Shown here in pieces: positions 6,614-13,495 of a stretch of DNA of 16,114 nucleotides. Each line of letters starts with the position of its first letter. Positions within the stretch are counted from its first letter, which is position 1. The position numbers and the translations under genes are program-made. Source of the DNA: Planctomycetota bacterium. Lineage in GTDB: Bacteria > Planctomycetota > Planctomycetia > Pirellulales > Thermoguttaceae. The notes below the pieces were generated by a model, which was given only the letters and a program-made list of their open reading frames with translations, had not been told where the DNA came from and searched no databases. Location of the stretch: the NCBI GenBank assembly GCA_018897395.1, contig JAHIKV010000310.1, positions 1 through 16,114 on the forward strand, in the 5' to 3' direction.

Positions 6614-7780
6614 TCAGCCGGTAAGCGCGCCGGCCGCGATCGGCAGATCGACGATCACGGTGGTGCCCTTTCCGGGCCGACTCCGCACCTCCATGCGCCC
6701 CTCGTGGCCTTGGACAATGCCCTGCGCAATGCTCATTCCCATCCCAGAACCGCCGGACATCCGCCGGGTGGTATACAGTGGATCGAAGACGTGCTCGAGT
6801 TGTTCCTCGTTCATTCCGCGGCCGTTGTCGGAGACCGCTACCCGCACGCCTTCCTTGATCCGCATCGTGCGAATCGACACGGCCGCCTTTTCGTCTCCCG
6901 CCTCGACGGCGTTGCGGATCAGGTTGAGCAAAACCAGTTCAATCTCCAGCGGATTCATGGGAACCAAGGGGACCTCGGCGTCGAGGTCCGCGCGCAACTC
7001 CGCTCCGTTCGATAAGCCGTATGGCCGCGCCTGGTCCATCGCCTGCGCGACCACGTCGTTGATGTTGCAAGCCTGCTTCTCGGTCGGCTCTTGGCGCGAG
7101 TATCGCAAGAGCGTCCTGACGATCCGCCCGCAGCGGTCCATCGAAGTGACGATGTTCCGCAAACAGGCGTCGAACTGTTCGCTTGCGTCGGGCGAATCCT
7201 TGATTGCCAGGGCCGTTTCGGCGGCCAACAGCGCCGAGCCGGCTGGATTGCTGATCTCGTGGGCGATCCCGGTGCTCAACAGCCCGATGCCGGCCAGCCG
7301 TTCGTTGCGCCGGAACGATTCCTCCATGAGCGCTTGCCGCGTCACGTCGCGGAGGACGGCGATTCGATGGGCAATCCGCTCCGACTCGTCCCGCACCGGA
7401 ACGGAACGGAGTTGCAGCAGCATCCGGGCGCCGTCCCGGCCGTGGCCGGCGATCTCGGCCGAATAAATGCCCTCGCTCTGATGGCTCTCCCGCAAACTCC
7501 TCCGGAGCGGATCGTCGCCGGGCGGTTCGCCGGCCCGGCAAGCGCGCCCACGGCCGGATGGCCCGCCGCCGAAGCGATTCAACATGGCCGTGAACGCCGA
7601 ATTGCAATGGACGATCAGCGGCGAGTCGCTTTCCGGAGGCCAAGCGGAGATCGCCACGCCCTCTTGGATGCACTCGAGAGCACGGCAAAGCAGAACGACA
7701 TCGGCGGGAATCCGCTCGGAAGACCCCCGCTTCCAAGACGGACTGTCAACGCGTCGACGGAAGAGAGCCGCTTGCCCCAC
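6614..7780 (-). CDS. Soluble PAS-like sensor histidine kinase
   Basis: Histidine kinase of 388 residues without membrane segments, so probably a cytoplasmic sensor. Residues about 30-150 resemble a PAS domain, ending in the RDVTRQ linker typical of PAS/PAC-to-kinase junctions. The dimerisation domain has the phospho-acceptor His174 in GIAHEISNP. The ATPase domain has the N box (LNLIRNAVEA, 285-294), G1 box DNGRGM (318-323), the DPLYTT segment (333-338) and G2 box GGSGMGMS (343-350). The overall form is NtrB/FixL-like. The GTG start is well supported by AGGAGG five bases upstream (7786-7791). It is first in an operon with the FixJ-type regulator. Ligand and signal are unknown; no haem- or flavin-binding motif was recognised. 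Confidence 0.93.
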   Translation of the reverse strand: MGQAALFRRRVDSPSWKRGSSERIPADVVLLCRALECIQEGVAISAWPPESDSPLIVHCNSAFTAMLNRFGGGPSGRGRACRAGEPPGDDPLRRSLRESHQSEGIYSAEIAGHGRDGARMLLQLRSVPVRDESERIAHRIAVLRDVTRQALMEESFRRNERLAGIGLLSTGIAHEISNPAGSALLAAETALAIKDSPDASEQFDACLRNIVTSMDRCGRIVRTLLRYSRQEPTEKQACNINDVVAQAMDQARPYGLSNGAELRADLDAEVPLVPMNPLEIELVLLNLIRNAVEAGDEKAAVSIRTMRIKEGVRVAVSDNGRGMNEEQLEHVFDPLYTTRRMSGGSGMGMSIAQGIVQGHEGRMEVRSRPGKGTTVIVDLPIAAGALTG

Positions 7781-7844
7781 GGCAGCCTCCTGTGCATCAG
7801 ATACCCGAACTCACAGGGAGGACTAATAGTGTAATAACATTGAT

Positions 7845-7876
7845 GGAAAAGTCCAGACCAGTTTGGACGGTTTTCC
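7845..7876 (-). promoter_or_regulatory. Inverted repeat in the kinase 5' region (operator or leader hairpin)
   Basis: GGAAAAGTCCA (7845-7855) is an inverted partner of TGGAC-GG-TTTTCC (7864-7876), with a 2-base bulge and an 8-base loop. It lies just downstream of the candidate -10 box and about 65 bp before the kinase GTG. It could be an operator over the transcription start or a hairpin in the mRNA leader. Autoregulation by the adjacent regulator is possible but not shown. Confidence 0.4.
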
Positions 7877-7887
7877 ACTGCCCCCCC

Positions 7888-7916
7888 ATTTTATTGTTCG
7901 GCAAAAAGCGAGTGAA
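7888..7916 (-). promoter_or_regulatory. Candidate sigma70-type promoter of the two-component operon
   Basis: On the minus strand, TTCACT (7911-7916) and TAAAAT (7888-7893) are separated by 17 bases, resembling -35 and -10 boxes. They precede the kinase GTG by about 110 bp. The match is moderate and by eye. Confidence 0.35.
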
Positions 7917-7989
7917 CGCTGTCGGAAAACAGAAAAAACGCGGAAGAATCCGGCCCTTGAGCAATCGACGTCTACATTGAATGACACAA

Positions 7990-8015
7990 TATAGTGAGTC
8001 TATATAGTGAGTCTA
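7990..8015. repeat. 13-bp exact tandem duplication
   Basis: TATAGTGAGTCTA occurs twice in direct succession (7990-8002 and 8003-8015). The second copy overlaps the left terminal inverted repeat of the MITE-like element. It may be left by replication slippage or repeated insertion, or be a repeated binding site. Confidence 0.7.
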
Positions 8016-8208
8016 TAGCAACATTACAGGGGATTGTTGCCGTAACATTGAGCGTTTTTCCGTGTTTTCCGGCCCAGCTTCACCCAGGAGGTCGGCCATG
8101 TCGGGACACGGCGAACAGCGAGTCACCCAACGCGACCAAACAACCAGAAACTGCGGCCGCTCGCAAGCAATCCAACGCATGATCCCCTGCAATGATGCTA
8201 TAGACTCA
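8008..8208. mobile_element. MITE-like element with 27-bp terminal inverted repeats
   Basis: The ends 8008-8034 and 8182-8208 (starting TGAGTCTATAGCA) are reverse complements at 25 of 27 positions, defining a 201-bp element. Inside, AGGAGG (8086-8091) precedes an ATG (8098), which resembles the leader and start of a transposase gene whose body is missing. This is the expected form of an internally deleted insertion sequence. No clear target-site duplication is visible at the edges, so the exact boundaries are uncertain. I cannot assign an IS family. Confidence 0.6.
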
Positions 8209-8527
8209 ATCTACCCCGGAATTAGCGGCGTGCAAGCGCGCCGGCTAAACGACGACGCCGTGCAGCATTTCCCTGGAGCGGATAAATCATCGGCGTGCGC
8301 GATCGTTCTTTGTGAATTAAAGCGTTTGTTTTCAATGACTTGCGGCGATGGCCGGAAGTCCGTGGGAATCCGCGCCCTCCCACGACATTCGGTCCTATAC
8401 TTCCCTGGGGGAACACGGACCACTATGCACGGTTGGTTTGACATCCATCAATCCCAATTCCGTCCCTCTCCATTGTGCGGTTTGTGTTAACTAAGAATCG
8501 ACTGACCGATCTTGGCGATCGCTGAAG

Positions 8528-10342
8528 ATGCACGAGCTGATGAATCATCCCCGTCGGTTTCGATTCCCGCGGCTTTTGGCGCCGTGGGACCGCTACTTGC
8601 CCGTGATGTGGACGGTTTGCGTCGGGGTGGCGTTTTCGCTGGCGGTTTTCTTCGCGGTCCGTTGGTGGGAATATCAAGATATTGCAAAGGTTTTTCAGTT
8701 GGCCGCCGAGGATCGGGCTTTGGCCGTAAAGGGGACATTCGAGACCGAGGCGGCCATGTTGGAGTTGGTCCGTTCGTCGCTGGACGGTGACGCTCATCTG
8801 CGGCGGAACGAATTCCGGCGGCTGGTGGCGCCGTTTCTCTCCCGCTCGCGCAGCATCGAGGCCGTCGAGTGGGTCCCCCGTGTTGCGGAATCCGAACGGG
8901 CGAAGTTCGTCGCCGCCACGCGCCGCGATGGGATCGAAGGCTTTCGGATCACCGAAATGGGGCGCGACGGACGGATGAAACCCGCCCCGCGGCGCGACGA
9001 GTATTTTCCGGTCTACTTTATCGGGCCGCGGCCGGGCAATCGGACCATTTACGGATTCGACGTTGCCTCGGAGCCGACCCGGCGCGAGGCGCTCCGCCTG
9101 GCGTGCGACACGGGCGAAACGGTGGCCAGCGGGCAAATCGACTTCGTGCAGGACGAAGCGAAAATGGCCGGTTTTCTCCTGGTCTTGCCCGTCTACGAGA
9201 ACGGCAAACCGGCGATAAGCGTCGGTGACCGCCGCGAAAATCTCCGCGGGTTCGTGCTGGGTGTCTTCCGCCCCGACGACATGTTGACCGCCGCGCTGTC
9301 GAAGCTCCAGCCGGAGGGGATCGACGCCTGCCTGTACGATCCCACGGCCGCGGCCGACGGCCGTCCGTTCCCCTTTCATGCCTCGCGGACCCGCAAACAG
9401 ACCTGGGAGCCGAACGACGCCGACGATCTCGACGACCCGAAAAGGCTGCACTATGTTGCCCGGCTCGGCGTTTCGGGCAGTCCGTGGACGGTCGTCTGTC
9501 TTGCGACGCCCGATTTCGTCGCCGCCCGGCGGACATTGTGGCCGTGGGGCGTTTTGGCGGCCGGCTTGGCGCTGACCGCCTTGTTGGCCGCATACATCTC
9601 TTCGAGCATAGACCGCAAGGCATTCGTCGAGCAACTGCTGGTCGAGAAACGCCTCTACGCCGAGCAGTTGCAGGGAAAGGTCCGTCGGCAGACGGCGGAC
9701 ATCCGCCTCGCGCAGGAGGAGGTCATCTACCGCTTGCTCTCGGCCGCGGAGTGCCGCGATGAGGAGACCGGCGCGCACATCCGACGCGTCGGCCTGGTGA
9801 GCAAAGTGCTGGCCAGGGCGGTCGGTTGGTCGGTCGCCGAGGTGGACTGCATCCGCCAGGCGGCGCCGATGCACGACGTGGGCAAGATCGGAATCCCCGA
9901 CGCCATTTTGCGAAAGCCGGGAAAGTTGACGCCCGAGGAGTTCGAGGTCATGAAGACCCATACCTCGCTCGGGGCGGAGATGCTCGCCGACTCCGACGTG
10001 CCGATGCTGCAAATGGCCGAGCAAATCGCGCTCGGCCACCACGAACGTTGGGACGGCCGTGGGTATCCGAACGGGCTGGCAGGGCAAGACGTCCCCGAGT
10101 GCGCCCGGATCGTGGCGATCGCCGACGTCTTCGACGCCTTGACCCACGCTCGCGTCTACAAGCCGGCGATGTCGGAGGAAGAGGCGTTGACCGTCATGCG
10201 GTCGGAGGCGGGCGCGCAGTTCGACCCGCTCTTGCTGGCCCACTTTTTCCTCCATCTGTCCGAAATCCGCCGCATCGCTCGCGAGCATCCCGACGAGGAA
10301 CCGGACGCCGAAGAATTATCGCCGTCGGACGCTTATGTGTAA
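8528..10342 (+). CDS. Membrane CHASE-domain HD-GYP phosphodiesterase
   Basis: Predicted cyclic-di-GMP phosphodiesterase of 604 residues. A membrane segment at about 25-46 and another at about 338-358 flank an extracytoplasmic CHASE-like sensor (about 60-330; VEWVPRV, PVYFIGP and SGQIDFVQDE are typical of this fold). A charged, probably coiled-coil linker (about 362-398) leads to the HD-GYP domain (about 400-585). Key residues are His449-Asp450 in MHDVGKIGIP, His504-His505 in HHERWDGRGYP, and Asp533 in IADVFDAL; GYP is intact at 512-514. The ATG at 8528 lacks a strong ribosome binding site, and an ATG four codons later is possible. The TAA stop lies inside the first arm of repeat element 4. 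It is transcribed divergently from the two-component operon and may respond to an external small molecule. Confidence 0.92.
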   Translation: MHELMNHPRRFRFPRLLAPWDRYLPVMWTVCVGVAFSLAVFFAVRWWEYQDIAKVFQLAAEDRALAVKGTFETEAAMLELVRSSLDGDAHLRRNEFRRLVAPFLSRSRSIEAVEWVPRVAESERAKFVAATRRDGIEGFRITEMGRDGRMKPAPRRDEYFPVYFIGPRPGNRTIYGFDVASEPTRREALRLACDTGETVASGQIDFVQDEAKMAGFLLVLPVYENGKPAISVGDRRENLRGFVLGVFRPDDMLTAALSKLQPEGIDACLYDPTAAADGRPFPFHASRTRKQTWEPNDADDLDDPKRLHYVARLGVSGSPWTVVCLATPDFVAARRTLWPWGVLAAGLALTALLAAYISSSIDRKAFVEQLLVEKRLYAEQLQGKVRRQTADIRLAQEEVIYRLLSAAECRDEETGAHIRRVGLVSKVLARAVGWSVAEVDCIRQAAPMHDVGKIGIPDAILRKPGKLTPEEFEVMKTHTSLGAEMLADSDVPMLQMAEQIALGHHERWDGRGYPNGLAGQDVPECARIVAIADVFDALTHARVYKPAMSEEEALTVMRSEAGAQFDPLLLAHFFLHLSEIRRIAREHPDEEPDAEELSPSDAYV

Positions 10343-10425
10343 AGCCGCGACCAGTGGTCGCGGACGAGCTACATCGGAGTTGTCCCACGTGCCCGGCTAA
10401 CCGCGACCACTGGTCGCGGCTTTAC
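10339..10425. repeat. Double-hairpin inverted-repeat element 4
   Basis: Arms 10339-10363 and 10401-10425 are perfect reverse complements over 25 bp around a 37-bp centre. Each arm is also a hairpin (CCGCGACC, 3-base loop, GGTCGCGG) with a GTAAAG edge. The TAA stop codon of the HD-GYP gene (10340-10342) is within the first arm. It may act as a terminator for that gene or be a mobile repeat. Confidence 0.8.
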
Positions 10426-10449
10426 AAGCCCCCCCCAATATAGCGATCC

Positions 10450-10471
10450 GGAAATCCGCGCGGATTTTTCC
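10450..10471 (+). terminator. GC hairpin followed by T-run, possible terminator or operator
   Basis: AAATCCGCGCGGATTT (10452-10467) is a perfect 16-bp palindrome that continues into TTT and CC. As RNA it would form a short stem followed by U residues. It lies about 110 bp past the HD-GYP stop and just upstream of the candidate promoter of the PEP-CTERM gene, so an operator role is equally possible. Confidence 0.4.
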
Positions 10472-10480
10472 GATTCCCTA

Positions 10481-10508
10481 TTGCATTCCTTGGCGGGACG
10501 GATAAAAT
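10481..10508 (+). promoter_or_regulatory. Candidate promoter of the PEP-CTERM/DUF1559 pair
   Basis: TTGCAT (10481-10486) and TAAAAT (10503-10508) are spaced by 16 bases, a reasonable sigma70-type match about 60 bp before the PEP-CTERM start codon. Assigned by eye. Confidence 0.4.
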
Positions 10509-10568
10509 GGCCTAGTGTTACGTTTTACGAATCGGTAATACTACCATGCTACGGAGGCAGCGAACGTC

Positions 10569-11714
10569 ATGCGAAAAGCTTTACTCTCGCGATGCGTCTT
10601 TATCCGCATCCTTCGGATCACGGCGGTATGTCTGCCGGCGGTCCTGTTCTTTCTCGTCGCGGTATCTTCCGCCACGGCCGATGACACCGGCTTCAATGAC
10701 TGGGACTCGATCGAAGAGTATACCAACTTCAGCGACATGCAGGCATTGGAGATGAAAGACGGCAAGCCGCCAATGCCCAGCTTTCAGATTCCCACTCATG
10801 GCGAGAATGATTTGCCCGGCTACAAGCTGCTGGGCGTCGTGCTGAACAACCCCGGCGACATGCTCAACAGTACGGCGAACTTCATTGAATCCGCGGACGG
10901 TACGATGTGGCAGATGGGCGGCCTGTGGCAGGTCTTCGTGCAAACCCTCGCCCCGACCGACTTCGGCGGCGCGGCCCTCTGGATGGGCCAAAACTACGGC
11001 AATGTCTATCCCACACACCATCCCGGCAACGGCGCTGCGCCGGAGCAATACGCCGAGGCCACGGCCTACAGCTATCTCGACCCGGCTTGGAACAACGAGG
11101 TAAGCAGAGTGGGCCTGGGCGGCGCGCTCGAGGCCGGGGACATCGTTGAAGTCCGCGTTCGGGCCGGTCTGTTCTATAAAGGAAAGTTCAACGTCAACGA
11201 GGAGCACGACAACGATTGGGTGAAGGATTTCGATATCGTCAAGATAGCCGACGGCGTGTTGCCCGAGCCGCAGGACATCGCCATTTCCGAAGTCCGCTGC
11301 GAGGGCGAAACGGGGGACTTCAAGTTCAACGTAACGCGGCTCACCGGCGCCGAGCACTTTCAAGGCGCGCTGGTCCGTTTCACGAACGTCCAATTAGTGG
11401 ACCCTGTTTCCGAGTGGCAGCCGAACGCGACGGTGACGATTACCGACGGCAACGGCTACTACTTCCCGCTGAAACTGGGCCTTAATGGTTTCGATCCATC
11501 CGGCGCGCCGACGGGTAAGTTTGACGTTACGGGCATCTTTGACCAGGAGACGAGCGACAGGTGGGATCCGCTAATCGGCGACCCCAAGACCGGCTACCGA
11601 TTGTGGACCACCCGCCCGGAGTGGGTCGAGGTGCCTGAGCCAGGCGCGTTGGCGTTGTTGGCCGTCGGATTGACCGGCTTACTGGCCTACGCTTGGAGGA
11701 AGCGGAGAAGATAA
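10569..11714 (+). CDS. PEP-CTERM sorting domain protein
   Basis: Exported protein of 381 residues with a hydrophobic signal segment (about 12-37, ending SSATADD). At the C-terminus is a PEP-CTERM tripartite signal: VPEP (355-358), a hydrophobic helix, and the basic tail RKRRR. Such proteins are processed and sorted by exosortase-like systems to the cell surface or exopolysaccharide. The middle (about 40-350) has no catalytic motif I recognise. It looks beta-rich, with segments such as EAGDIVEVRVRAGLFYKG and GALVRFTNVQLVD that hint at an OB-like or jelly-roll repeat. GGAGG lies 11 bases before the ATG. Its TAA stop overlaps the start codon of the DUF1559 gene by one base, so the two are probably translated together. 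Confidence 0.88.
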   Translation: MRKALLSRCVFIRILRITAVCLPAVLFFLVAVSSATADDTGFNDWDSIEEYTNFSDMQALEMKDGKPPMPSFQIPTHGENDLPGYKLLGVVLNNPGDMLNSTANFIESADGTMWQMGGLWQVFVQTLAPTDFGGAALWMGQNYGNVYPTHHPGNGAAPEQYAEATAYSYLDPAWNNEVSRVGLGGALEAGDIVEVRVRAGLFYKGKFNVNEEHDNDWVKDFDIVKIADGVLPEPQDIAISEVRCEGETGDFKFNVTRLTGAEHFQGALVRFTNVQLVDPVSEWQPNATVTITDGNGYYFPLKLGLNGFDPSGAPTGKFDVTGIFDQETSDRWDPLIGDPKTGYRLWTTRPEWVEVPEPGALALLAVGLTGLLAYAWRKRRR

Positions 11715-12697
11715 TGCCACATCCACCATCCACCGTCCACCATCCAAAATCCGCCTTTAGCTTGGTGGAACTGCTGGTGGTCATTACGATCATCGGAATA
11801 CTGATTGCGCTCGTGCTGCCGGCGGTGCAGGCCGCGCGGGAAGCGGCGCGACGCGCGCAATGCGCCAATAATCTGAAGCAGATAGGTCTGGCCGTTCAGC
11901 AGTACCACTCGGCGCTCGGCTCGTTTCCGCCCGGAAACGTCCTCAAAGCGGCAGGGTTCTGTCCCGGCGGGGGCAACGTGGAATCCGATGACGGCACGAA
12001 TTGGGCAATCTCCATCCTGCCGTATATCGAGCAAAAAGCCTTGTACGACAGCTACGATTTTGGGGCCTATAACGAGTCGCCGCCGAACCGGCAGGTGCGA
12101 GAGACGTTCATCGGAATGTACGCCTGTCCGTCCGACTCCGAAACCTCCTCGTTGGCGGTGCCCTCGAGCGGGCCAGCCAGTGCCTCGCAAGGGAACATCC
12201 CCTACATGCCCGGCTCGTACCGCGCAATGTCCGGCCGAAGTGACGGGTATCGTTATCTCGACTCTTCGGAGCTTACTTCGTATCCAATATCTTGGAGAGG
12301 ACCGATCCATGCCATCGGGGTTCTGGGCTTTTCGACCGAGACTTGCGCCCACATCCGAGACGGAATGTCAAACACCTTGTTGGTGGGCGAATCGACTACC
12401 CGGACACGCCCTAATGAGCGTACTTTTTGGGCTTACTCCTACGCCTATTTCTCCCTCTCGGCGGCAACCGTCGGCCAAAATCGGACCCTGTTGGGCGACT
12501 ACAGCCAGTGCGTGGCCGCAGGCGGACCGGGAAAAGAAAAACCATGCAAACGCGGCTGGGGCAGCTTCCATCCCGGTGGATTGCATTTCGTGCTTTGCGA
12601 CGGCTCGGTCCGGTTCCTCAACTCGACCATCGACGTGCAACTGTTCGCCGATCTGGCGACCATCGCCGGCGGCGAACCGGCCTCCGTGCCGGAATAA
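11714..12697 (+). CDS. DUF1559 pseudopilin-like protein with H-x9-DG C-terminus
   Basis: Protein of 327 residues from the ATG at 11714, which overlaps the previous TAA as TAATG. An in-frame TTG at 11693 is unlikely. The N-terminus has a type IV pilin/pseudopilin signal: FSLVELLVVITIIGIL (15-30), with Glu at +5 after the probable cleavage site before Phe15 and Ala, not the usual Gly, at -1. AREAARRAQCANNLKQIGLA follows. The C-terminus carries the planctomycete H-x9-DG motif (HPGGLHFVLCDGSVRF). DUF1559 proteins are hugely expanded in planctomycetes and are thought to be exported through a type II/IV pilus-like system; their function is poorly known. Codons 3-11 come from an imperfect 7-bp repeat, giving a His/Pro-rich leader. 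The translational link suggests it works with the PEP-CTERM protein at the cell surface. Confidence 0.92.
   Translation: MPHPPSTVHHPKSAFSLVELLVVITIIGILIALVLPAVQAAREAARRAQCANNLKQIGLAVQQYHSALGSFPPGNVLKAAGFCPGGGNVESDDGTNWAISILPYIEQKALYDSYDFGAYNESPPNRQVRETFIGMYACPSDSETSSLAVPSSGPASASQGNIPYMPGSYRAMSGRSDGYRYLDSSELTSYPISWRGPIHAIGVLGFSTETCAHIRDGMSNTLLVGESTTRTRPNERTFWAYSYAYFSLSAATVGQNRTLLGDYSQCVAAGGPGKEKPCKRGWGSFHPGGLHFVLCDGSVRFLNSTIDVQLFADLATIAGGEPASVPE
11721..11748 (+). repeat. Imperfect 7-bp tandem repeat in the pseudopilin leader
   Basis: ATCCACC, ATCCACC, GTCCACC and ATCCAAA follow directly, starting seven bases after the first base of the start codon. Seven is not a multiple of three, so gain or loss of a unit would shift the frame of the downstream gene. 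Confidence 0.65.
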
Positions 12698-12716
12698 GTT
12701 TGTAGATGTCGTATCC

Positions 12717-12782
12717 GTTTAGCGGCCGCCGGAACGGCGGCCCGAACTCCGCCGCAAGCCGCCGTACCGGCGGCTGCTAAAC
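12717..12782. repeat. Double-hairpin inverted-repeat element 5
   Basis: Arms 12717-12740 and 12759-12782 are reverse complements at 22 of 24 positions, with GTTTAGC/GCTAAAC edges. Each arm contains a GCCGCCG-type hairpin with a 3-base loop. It lies between the convergent 3' ends of the DUF1559 and methyltransferase genes, an ideal position for a bidirectional terminator. Confidence 0.8.
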
Positions 12783-12790
12783 ATTGACGC

Positions 12791-13420
12791 TCAATCGACG
12801 GCCATAATGCGTGCCTGCAATAAAAACCCGTCCTTTCCGTCGCTGATCTCGGGCGGATCGAAACCGGCCGCCTTCAGCCAATCCCGCCACCGTGCGTCGT
12901 CGGGAAGTAAATCGCCGCCGATCTCCCCGCCCATGCCGCGATGAAACTCGTTGACTTCGTCCCGGCCGTGCAAGTGCATTACGATCAGCCGGCCTCGCGG
13001 TTTGAGACATCGGGCAAGGTTCCGCAAGGCGGCCGGTTGGTCGCGGAAATGTGGGAAACTGTGGAAGCACAAGGCAACGTCGAACTCCGCCCGACCCAGA
13101 TCGTCCCGACACACGTCGGCCGGCAGAAACGCCGCGTCGATCCCCTTGGCGGCGGCCTTACGCAGCATTTCGGGCGAGAAATCGAGGGCCGTCACCCGAC
13201 CCGGCCGGACCCGATCGACCAACCATTCGGTCAACTGACCCGTGCCGCACCCCACTTCCAGCACGCAGTCGCCGGGGTGAAGATCAAGCCGCTCGGCGCA
13301 TCGCTCCACCTCCCGAACCGTCTCGGCGGGGTCTTGTTCCGACGTGTCCCACTCCTCGGCAAGGCGATCGAAGAAACCGATCCTTGCGTCCGCGGCGGGT
13401 TGAGGCTGTTTGGAGTGCAT
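12791..13420 (-). CDS. Class I SAM-dependent methyltransferase
   Basis: Methyltransferase of 209 residues with the Methyltransf_11/UbiE-like Rossmann fold. Motif I is VLEVGCGTG (53-61), an acidic residue at the end of beta 2 is Asp80 in TALDFS, and post-motif LKPRGRLIV is at 139-147. The substrate is not identifiable. The C-terminal part has a His/Asn-rich stretch (MHLHGRDEVNEFHRGMGG, 148-165) that may bind substrate or metal. The ATG has only a weak GGAAA upstream. The gene is divergent from the metal ABC transporter genes, with 75 bp between the two start codons and a palindrome in the gap, so shared control by a metal-dependent repressor is plausible. Confidence 0.88.
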   Translation of the reverse strand: MHSKQPQPAADARIGFFDRLAEEWDTSEQDPAETVREVERCAERLDLHPGDCVLEVGCGTGQLTEWLVDRVRPGRVTALDFSPEMLRKAAAKGIDAAFLPADVCRDDLGRAEFDVALCFHSFPHFRDQPAALRNLARCLKPRGRLIVMHLHGRDEVNEFHRGMGGEIGGDLLPDDARWRDWLKAAGFDPPEISDGKDGFLLQARIMAVD

Positions 13421-13434
13421 GGCATTTTCCGGTA

Positions 13435-13450
13435 ATACGCTTTAGTGTAT
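13435..13450. promoter_or_regulatory. Palindromic candidate operator between methyltransferase and metal transporter genes
   Basis: ATACGCTTTAGTGTAT is palindromic at six of eight base pairs and sits in the 75-bp divergent gap, next to the AT-rich TATCATAAT. Its size and position fit a Fur/Zur/MntR-family site, but the sequence was not matched to a known consensus. Confidence 0.4.
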
Positions 13451-13495
13451 CATAATATCGTTGATGGGGTTTCAATCGTCAAGGGTTTTTTCGAC

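Larger units (their letters stand above)
7781..8527. other. Intergenic region with kinase promoter, hairpin, tandem repeat and MITE-like element
   Basis: This 747-bp gap lies between the divergently transcribed kinase and HD-GYP genes. It holds the candidate kinase promoter and hairpin (7845-7916), a 13-bp tandem repeat (7990-8015) and an element with terminal inverted repeats (8008-8208). Positions 8209-8527 contain no clear gene and only weak promoter-like matches. An open frame at 8098-8490 begins with a good ribosome binding site but encodes nothing recognisable. Confidence 0.7.

Noticed and set aside
8098..8490. 130-codon open frame with AGGAGG six bases before its ATG
   Set aside because: It runs out of the MITE-like element through its terminal repeat into unique sequence and shows no domain, so it is more likely a relic transposase start than a gene.
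8423..10288. 621-codon minus-strand open frame opposite the HD-GYP gene
   Set aside because: The plus strand has all HD-GYP motifs; the antisense frame is a product of high GC at third codon positions.
180..12782. CRISPR array
   Set aside because: The repeats are inverted pairs, far apart and different from each other; there are no regular direct repeats with spacers and no cas genes.
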